Shown: one piece after another, positions 57,474 to 64,000 of the stretch
Layout of the letters: the number at the start of each line of letters is the position of its first letter
Position numbering within the stretch: position 1 is the first letter of the stretch
DNA from: Colocasia esculenta
Lineage: Eukaryota; Streptophyta; Magnoliopsida; Alismatales; Araceae
Reading direction: 5' to 3'
Assembly: GCA_014218235.1 (NCBI GenBank)
Contig: CM024760.1
Coordinates: 66,032,961 to 66,096,960, forward strand
Length of the DNA: 64,000 bases
Position numbers and translations under genes: made by a program
Notes under the pieces: generated by a model
What the model saw: only the letters and a program-made list of their open reading frames with translations
Database searches by the model: none
What the model was told of the DNA's origin: nothing

Positions 57474-57960
57474 AGTCGTTATAACTCCTAAAGGAGTCGT
57501 TACGCTTTCTTACAGAATCGTTATGACGAGCAAGTCGTTGTAACTTTCCAAAGAAATCGTTACGATGACTTACAGAATCGTTATGACGAGCAAGTCGTTA
57601 TAACTTTCTAAAGAAATCGTTACGATGACTTACAGAATCGTTATGACGAGCAAGTCGTTATAACTTCTGAAGAAGTCGTTACGATAACTCACAGAGTCGT
57701 TATAATGAGCAAGTCGTTATAACTTCTGAAGAAGTCGTTACGATAACTTACAGAGTCGTTATAATGAGCAAGTCGTTATAACTTCTGAAGAAGTCGTTAC
57801 GATAACTTACAGAGTCGTTATAATGAGCAAGTCGTTATAACTTCTGAAGAAGTCGTTACGATAACTTACAGAGTCGTTATAATGAGCAAGTCGTTATAAT
57901 TTCTGAAGAAGTCGTTACGATAACTTACAGAGTCGTTATAATATCGACTTGTTTGATATA
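57474..57960 (-). repeat. 59-bp minisatellite, about eight units, in copia 3 LTR
   Basis: Unit contains AAGTCGTTATAACTTC, GAAGTCGTTACGATAA and GAGTCGTTATAATGAG, three cores per unit about 20 bp apart. The last five units are nearly identical, the first three more diverged. Confidence 0.92.
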
Positions 57961-58192
57961 ACAAGGTTATTCAACCTTTCAAGTAAATCGTTACAGCTTG
58001 TGAGGAAATCGTTATAGCTCTTCTGAAAACAAAGTATGTAAGTACTTACCACAAGTGCTTGACTTTCTTTGGGTATTTCCTGTGCTTAAGGCTAAATAAA
58101 ACATAGTTAGAAAAACTTTTGACAGTGTTTTGTTTATCACCAAAATAGGCATGTAATTAATTTAAAAGTACATGGGGATGGACTGTTCATCA

Positions 58193-58208
58193 ATCTCCCC
58201 CTTTTTGG
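58193..58208 (-). promoter_or_regulatory. Copia element 3 polypurine tract
   Basis: On the minus strand CCAAAAAGGGGGAGAT stands directly before the LTR. A second similar tract, AAAAAGGGGGAGAA, lies at 58317-58330. Confidence 0.85.
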
Positions 58209-58403
58209 TGATGACAAAACTATGAGCAACATTAAGTAGTACTTAACAGTAAACAGGAATTTAAGTACTTCAAGCATGATTTCAAGAATGTGTCAGACAC
58301 ATGTAGTAGGTAAACATTCTCCCCCTTTTTGTCATTAAGCAAAAAGCAATAGGAAAGAGACAAAGAATAAGAGACAATGAGGAGAAAGAGCACAATCCAT
58401 TCA

Positions 58404-61400
58404 TTAAGGTTGAGGAGGTACATGCAAATAATAAGCAGGAGAGAGAAGGGAGGCATAATGAGAAATAGCTTCCCAGGCCTGCTCTTCCTGACGCTTGAAA
58501 AATTGCCTAAAGGCACCACTCTCAATGGAGAAGGTTGGTCCCATGGTTGGAGCCATCTTGGATAGATAGATGCTGCGCTGCTTGGTAAGAAACTGGTCAT
58601 ACTCATCTGGATCCATGGAGGAGCAGATGATGAGAGTTGTACCAAAACTTGCACAGGCAAGAAATTGATCCATGGTGACAGGATAGAAAATCTGTTTCTT
58701 CTTGAGTTCATGGCGAAGAGCTAAGAACACCTTGTACCTTTCAGCCCAAACTTTGTAGGGATCAAGGACCAGATGGATTGAGTTCATATCCAAGAAGGTG
58801 GCAGGAGAGACAGGAGCTTTCCCTTCCCTGGCCTGAGCAGCATTCAGATGAGCTAGCTGTTGAGCTGACAGAGAATAAAGCTTGGACCATTCGGAGGCAT
58901 TCAGCCTTTCACATTCTGAGAGTAGAGGGGCAAGAACATCTGATTTGACAAACCCTCTATGATATTCCCGGAAGAGAAATCTAGGAAAACCAACTTGGAG
59001 GCCTTTCTGAATCTCAATTCTGCCCATAACTCTTGCAAAACGCTCAAAGATGATTGAACCAATGAAGACTCCATGATCAGGAAATGAATCTGAGGCAGGA
59101 GAATGTCTTCAGGGAAATGAAGAGTTGCAAAATCTACTCTGATTTCCTCAGACTGCTCAGAGTGGATAAGAACCTTGATGGCTCTCTTGAACTGGCTAAG
59201 CTGAACTTCAGGTAATCTGTTGAGATACCTGTAGTTGTTGAACATTTGGAAATGCCTGACCAGCTTGATTAGCTTCTGAATGGCAGGGGCCCAGGTGTTC
59301 TGGTGGTGAAACTTGAACCACTCAGAAAGGGTCAAGGAGTGATCCCTGGGAGGAAATCTTGCTGCCTTAGCCTGAAGAAAGCGATTGTACAAATCTTTAT
59401 GAGATTTAGCCCATTGCTCCTCAGTTTTGGAGTGGGCTGAGGAGAAGATTTTGGATTTTTCGGCTTTAGACAGAGGAGTATAGGGAAGAATTACATCTAG
59501 ATGATCAGAGAGGTTAAGAAAAGGAAGATTGTGAAGAGTGGCAAAAACAACCTTTTGAAGGTATTCTTTGTACAGTGAGGTATGCTTGTGGGTGACTGTA
59601 AGAGAAAACCACAAAGGTGGGTAAAGAGGAGTGTTAGAGGAAGAAAGTTTGCGTTTCTTTGAGACAGTACTGGAAGAGTCTGTCTTGGAAAGGTGGTCTC
59701 CTACCTTTAGCACAGACCTAAGGATAACCTCTTCAAACTCATCCTTAATTTTATCAAGAAAGGGAGAGTCGATTTGGACATTCGTAGGAATAATAGTGAT
59801 AAAGGAGGGAGGTGCATGGGGGTAGAGAAATGCATCAGAATTGAGAGATCCTACTTCTGGAAATGAAGATGTACCAGAAGAGGATGAGGCTCCAGCTGAG
59901 GATGCTGGAGGGGCCTCGAAATTTTGAGAAGAAGAAAGATGAGAAGTGGTAGAAACAGGAGAGGATGAGATAGGATGAGGAGGGAAAGGTGTGGGAGAAG
60001 AAATGGGCCTGGTTCTAGGCCTTTTGAAGTGAGGTGGAGCAGGTGGAGCTGTGAAGTTAGTGGGTGGAGAAGGAGGAATGGGAGTGTTGGTAGAAGTGGG
60101 AGCAATGGGTGGAGGATCTGAAACCACTTCTTCAGGCAAGGGAGGCAAAGGATCCAACACTGCCGGCCCTGGTGGCCCTGATTCCAACACAACTGGCCCT
60201 GGTGGCCCTGATTCTTCATCTGGCCCTGATGGCCTTGACTCTTCAGCTGGCCCTGATGGCCCTGACTCTTCAGCTGGCCCTGATGGCCCTGAGGGTTCGG
60301 CCTCTGCTGCTGCCTGGGCTTCATCTGCTGGGGCTGCTGCTGCTGCTGTCTGCCCGGAGGGCTCAGGTACACTTGGGTTAGGCTCCTGAGCTGCTGGAGG
60401 AGGAGGAGCTTGAGCTCCAACTGTTTGAAGGATGTCGGATAACATATTCTTCATGGTCCCCATCTCCTGATGGAACCATGTCATGGCAGAGCGAATCTGA
60501 ACCAGTTCCTTGCGGGCTGAAGCTTGGCTTAGAAAGATGGAATTCACATCAGACTGGAGTGAACAAAGCAGCTCACCCTGAATATCCAACCTCTCAATCA
60601 CAGGTTTTAAATTGATGACAATCTTTTGCTTGACCTGTCTTTCAAATGGTGCATCAGCTAAAAGGGGTACTTCAGGAGCTATATCTTTCTCTTTGCCCTT
60701 CGTAGCTGGAGGAGGTGGATCATTATCCTCATCAGAACTTGATGAACTAGATGTCTCCCCTTCTCTGGCATCCAAATTTTCAGAATCTCTCTGTTCTTCC
60801 TCCTGATCTCTGGTGGCTGGAGGTGCATCATCTAGTTTCTCTTGGGATTGCTCCCCCTCAAGTGGAGCATCTTCTGCAACTGCACCAGTCTCCCCCTGAC
60901 AGGGAGCATCCATTTCCATAGAATCATCTTGAGGATTTTGCTGCTCTTCTTCCACTGGACCTTCTTCAAAGATGTGGCCTGATGCCACAGTCTCTTCCAC
61001 AATAGGCAAGATGTCTTCTGGGAGAATATCCTCAATTCTCCTTTCAGCATGAAGTACAACTGGATCTGCTGCTGCTGGCCTTTCTTCTTCTTCCCTCACT
61101 GCTGTTGCTGCCTCTGATTGATTTCTGGCCATAAATGGCCCTTCCTGCTCTGCTTCTACAAAGACTGGAACAGAACCTGATTCCAGTGGCAATTTAGGCA
61201 TCACATCATCTGCCGCCAACTGAGATTGAGCAACTGAAGGCTCACCAATAAGTGCTTCACCTTCTGCAACTGAGGCCTTGGACCAGACCCCATTGACTAC
61301 TGAAAAACCACTCTTCTTTAGATTTCTGGACCTGATAGCTTGGCCCATCTTCTCTACAACTGCCCCTGAGACATCTACACCGAAGTGTCTGAAGATCCTG

Positions 61401-62080
61401 GTAAGTAAATGGGCATAGGGCAGGGACACATTCAACTTGCTTTTAGTGTCCCAAATCTGTTCCCTGGCAAATTTCATTCTCTCTATCATTACTGCGGCCA
61501 TATTGATTTCCTCATTTTTAATGGCCCAGTACATTAGGTCGGAGTCAGCCTTAGTGCAAGAGGAGAAGGTTGCACTACGGGGAACCAAAATCTGACAAAC
61601 AATGAAGTGAAGGAGGCGATTGAAGGCACTTAATTGATTGATATCTAGCTTGCCATCCCTCATCCTGAACCCCGGCCCAATAATCCCCAAACCTTTTTCT
61701 TGGGTTTCCACATAATGAATCCCACTAAAACCGGATGTGCTTACTCCAAATAGCATCCTAAGCAGTTCCTGGTCGATTCTGATTAGGGCGCCCTTGACCG
61801 AAGAAACGAGGGCCCCATCTTCTTCTGTTCTTAAGCACACAAAGAACGCCTTTACCAAGTCCAGATAACTTACCTCTGAGCAAGTGGTAAGCCCTTTCCA
61901 TTTCATCTGATTGATCTTCTCAACGATGCTGCTCATTCCATTCTTCTGCAGATCTTTAATATCTACTTCCTTGTGACCACAGAGCTTCGTCTTCACAAAG
62001 GTGAAACGCTCCTCCTGAGCTGGGGTGAGGTATTCGGCGCTGTAGCCACCCACACTGCCGGCAATAGCTGGTGCGGCCAT
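58404..62080 (-). pseudogene. Copia element 3: long extra ORF after pol, one frameshift
   Basis: Starts MAAPAIAGSVGG at 62080 and stays open for 1059 codons. Near 59100 (codon 993) one base is gained or lost: the conserved-looking sequence continues in the next frame (GVFIGSIIFERFARVMGR) to a stop at 58404, about 1225 codons in all. Residues 10-265 resemble the domain Pfam calls putative plant transposon protein: VKGALIRIDQELLRMLFG, then a block with LVPRSATFSSCTKAD and LPYAHLLTRIFRHFGVD. Residues 310-470 are acidic; 597-635 hold tandem SGPSGPAEE units; 640-760 are proline/serine-rich. No signal peptide or membrane segment is evident, so an envelope role, proposed for the extra ORF of SIRE elements, is not supported here. 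It starts 390 bp after pol, so a separate or spliced message is likely. Confidence 0.75.
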
Positions 62081-62469
62081 GGATTCAGGTGGGAGAAGAT
62101 TGGAAAGGTTGAAGAGAAGGGTGACGAGAAGAAACCCTCAAACGATTTCGCGGGAAGGAGATGGAAGCTTCAAATTTGCAGAGGATAGAGGCAAGAGTCG
62201 CTAGGGCATCGGCTCGTGCGTCGGGACGAAAGAGGGAAAAAGGTGAGCGAGGAAGGGGAATCGTTAACGCATCGATTTAAAGAAAATAAAAGCTCCAAAA
62301 GGTGAGGCGTCAGAAAACGACAAACGAGGTTGACCGCCTCGAAAGACTATGACTTAAAGGACGGAAACACTTAAACTGAGAATTTTGAATTGATTTTGCC
62401 TTAAAAGGAGAGAGAGAAAACCTACTTAAATTCTGAGAATTTTTATACCAGCTTTAAATGAAGATCTTT
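62081..62469 (-). other. Spacer between pol and the extra ORF of copia 3
   Basis: No coding sequence recognised on either strand. It must contain whatever start or splice acceptor is used for the extra ORF. Confidence 0.6.
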
Positions 62470-64000
62470 TCACAAAATACACATGCCTAACTCCCTTCTA
62501 AGAGATGTAAATCTCTCTTCAGGTAAGGCCTTTGTGAAAATATCTGCTAACTGATTGTTTGTATCAATAAACGATATTTCAATATTGCCATTAGCTACAT
62601 GATCACGAATAAAATGGTATCTGACCTCAATGTGTTTGGTCCTGGAGTGCTGAATTGGATTTTTGGTGAGGTTGATAGCACTGGTGTTGTCACATAGCAG
62701 TGGAATTGTCTTGATTTTGAGTCCAAAATCCTCAAGCTGTTGCTTTATCCATAAGAGTTGTGTACAGCAACTTCCAGCAGCTACGTACTCGGCTTCAGCT
62801 GTAGATAGTGCTACTGAATTTTGTTTCCTTGAGGACCATGAGATTAAACACTCTGCAAGAAATTGACAGCATCCACTGGTGCTTTTTCTATCTACCTTGC
62901 ATCCAGCATAATCAGCATCAGAATATCCTACTAATTTTACATCACAGGAGTTTGGATACCATAGTCCTAGATCATGAGTCCTGGCTAAGTATCTAAAAAT
63001 TCTTTTAACAGAAATTAAATGTGATTCTCTAGGGTCGGCTTGATATCTAGCACACATGCATACACTAAATAATATATCAGGTCTACTTGCGGTTAGATAA
63101 AGTAATGAACCTATCATACCTCTGTAGATCTTTTGATCTACCTTCTTACCATCCTTGTCACTGTCCATCCTAGTTGATGTACCCATTGGTGTTGACAGTG
63201 GCTTGGTGTTTTCAAATCCAAATTTCTTTAGCAGTTCTCTGGTGTACTTTGCTTGACAGATGTGAGTTCCTTCCTTTCCTTGTTTGATTTGAAGTCCAAG
63301 GAAGTAGTTAAGCTCTCCCATCATACTCATCTCAAATTCTCCCTGCATTAGCTTTTCAAAATACTTGCACAAGGATTCATCAGTAGATCCAAAGATGATG
63401 TCATCCACATAAATTTGAACCAACAGTATATTTTTGACTTTTGTTTTTATAAAAAGAGTGCTATCTACTTGACCTCTACTGAAACCATGTTTTAGGAGAA
63501 AAGAACTAAGTCTTTCATACCAGGCTCTAGGTGCTTGTTTTAAACCATATAAAGCCTTATGCAATTTAAAAACATGATTCGGAAAGTCTGTATCATCAAA
63601 ACCCGGCGGTTGTTCCACATAAACTTCTTCTTTTATAAAACCATTTAGAAAGGCAGATTTAACATCCATTTGAAATAACTTTAGATCTAATGCAGAAGCA
63701 TAAGCAAGTAAAATTCTAATAGCCTCAAGTCTAGCCACTGGTGCATAGGTTTCATCAAAATCTATGCCTTCCTCTTGACAATAGCCTTGAGCCACCAGTC
63801 TGGCCTTGTTTCTTAGAATTACACTAGATTCATCCAATTTGTTTTGAACACCCATTTAGTGCCGATCACAGGATGGTCTGATGGTCTAGGAACAAGTGAC
63901 CATACTTGGTTTCTCTTGAATTGATTTAATTCATCTTGCATTGCTATTATCCAAGATTCATCAGTTAAGGCTTCATTGACTGTCTTAGGCTCTATTTGAG
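62470..64000 (-). pseudogene. Copia element 3: reverse transcriptase and RNase H, end of pol
   Basis: Open for 461 codons from 63855 to the stop at 62470. Reverse transcriptase: FQMDVKSAFLNGFIKEEVYV, PPGFDDTDFPNHVFKLHKAL, catalytic IYVDDIIFGSTDESL, GELNYFLGLQIKQG, YRGMIGSLLYLTASRPDILF. RNase H: GYSDADYAGC (Asp), ALSTAEAEYVA (Glu), LLCDNTSAINL (Asp), and the end ADIFTKALPEERFTSLRREL. All catalytic residues are present. Upstream, 63860-64000 continues the domain (ESWIIAMQDELNQF, SDHPVIGTKW) in another frame: one base is missing near 63845 compared with copia 2 (27560). Integrase and gag lie past the window. This is the best-preserved pol here. Confidence 0.93.

Larger units (their letters stand above)
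56122..58192 (-). repeat. Copia element 3: 3' LTR, 2071 bp, SIRE/Maximus-like
   Basis: On the minus strand it opens TGATGAACAGTCCATC right after a polypurine tract and closes ACCGGGCAACA. U3 holds two repeat arrays (57301-57456, 57474-57960), R/U5 the hairpin ladder (56291-56522). The CATTCACCCCCC block lies 45 bp from the end, as in the other SIRE-like LTRs. Confidence 0.9.

Noticed and set aside
57474..57960. Regular 59-bp repeats that could look like a CRISPR array
   Set aside because: No unique spacers: the whole unit repeats. The array lies in a plant copia LTR and is a minisatellite.
59851..60420. 189-codon minus-strand frame rich in Gln, Leu and Pro
   Set aside because: It is the extra ORF of copia 3 read in a shifted frame through the proline-rich repeats.
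1..64000. tRNA, rRNA or host protein-coding genes
   Set aside because: No such gene was recognised on either strand; the TGGTATCAGAGC sites are retrotransposon primer sites, not tRNA genes.

Overview
This window looks like a gene-poor, repeat-dense stretch of a large flowering-plant nuclear genome. No host gene could be supported. Nearly every base belongs to an LTR retrotransposon or a DNA transposon, and many of these are nested inside one another. Evidence for a plant is the set of lineages: Ty3/gypsy chromoviruses with a C-terminal chromodomain (Tekay/Del-like), Ty1/copia elements of the SIRE/Maximus type with long LTRs, an extra reading frame and initiator-Met-tRNA primer sites, a hAT element of the TTF zinc finger/DUF4371 type, and a Mutator-like MITE. 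The species cannot be fixed from the sequence. There is one 100-N assembly gap (8108-8207).

Layout. 1-2701: tail of a gypsy pol plus its 3' LTR (+). 2702-4251: 3' part of a SIRE-like copia LTR (+). 4252-5623: part of a gypsy LTR, primer site and broken gag (+). 5624-8107: an inverted LTR of that same gypsy family, running into the gap. 8208-9170: partial LTR related to the large non-autonomous element further on. 9171-16569: decayed copia element 1 (+) with its 3' LTR. 16965-20949: a hAT element with perfect 15-bp terminal inverted repeats and a perfect 8-bp target duplication, but a ruined transposase. 21377-21655: fragment of a copia-1-type LTR. 21656-28212: copia element 2 (+), with a 158-bp Mutator-like MITE in gag. 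28213-54831: gypsy family A/B on the minus strand, arranged LTR-internal-LTR-internal. Its first internal region is split between gag and protease by a 14.6-kb tandem array (34239-48863) of a large non-coding retrotransposon derivative, arranged LTR-internal-LTR-internal-LTR. 54832-56121: another SIRE-like LTR (+). 56122-64000: copia element 3 (minus): 3' LTR, a long extra ORF, and the reverse transcriptase/RNase H end of pol.

Nesting gives a relative order. Copia 2 was hit by the gypsy A/B array. The large derivative entered gypsy A. A SIRE-like LTR entered gypsy B, and copia 3 entered that LTR. All pol genes seen here carry stops, frameshifts, deletions or changed catalytic residues. Copia 3 is the least damaged.

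The most unusual signal is in the LTRs rather than the genes. Three SIRE-like LTRs and the copia-1 LTR carry ladders of short hairpins whose stems differ while the loops and linkers stay the same, as expected for a selected RNA structure. In the gypsy LTRs a different hairpin sits 356-408 bp before the LTR end in every family present, and in most is followed by a 5' splice-site-like sequence. Each LTR family also has its own cluster of a short repeated motif in the upstream half.
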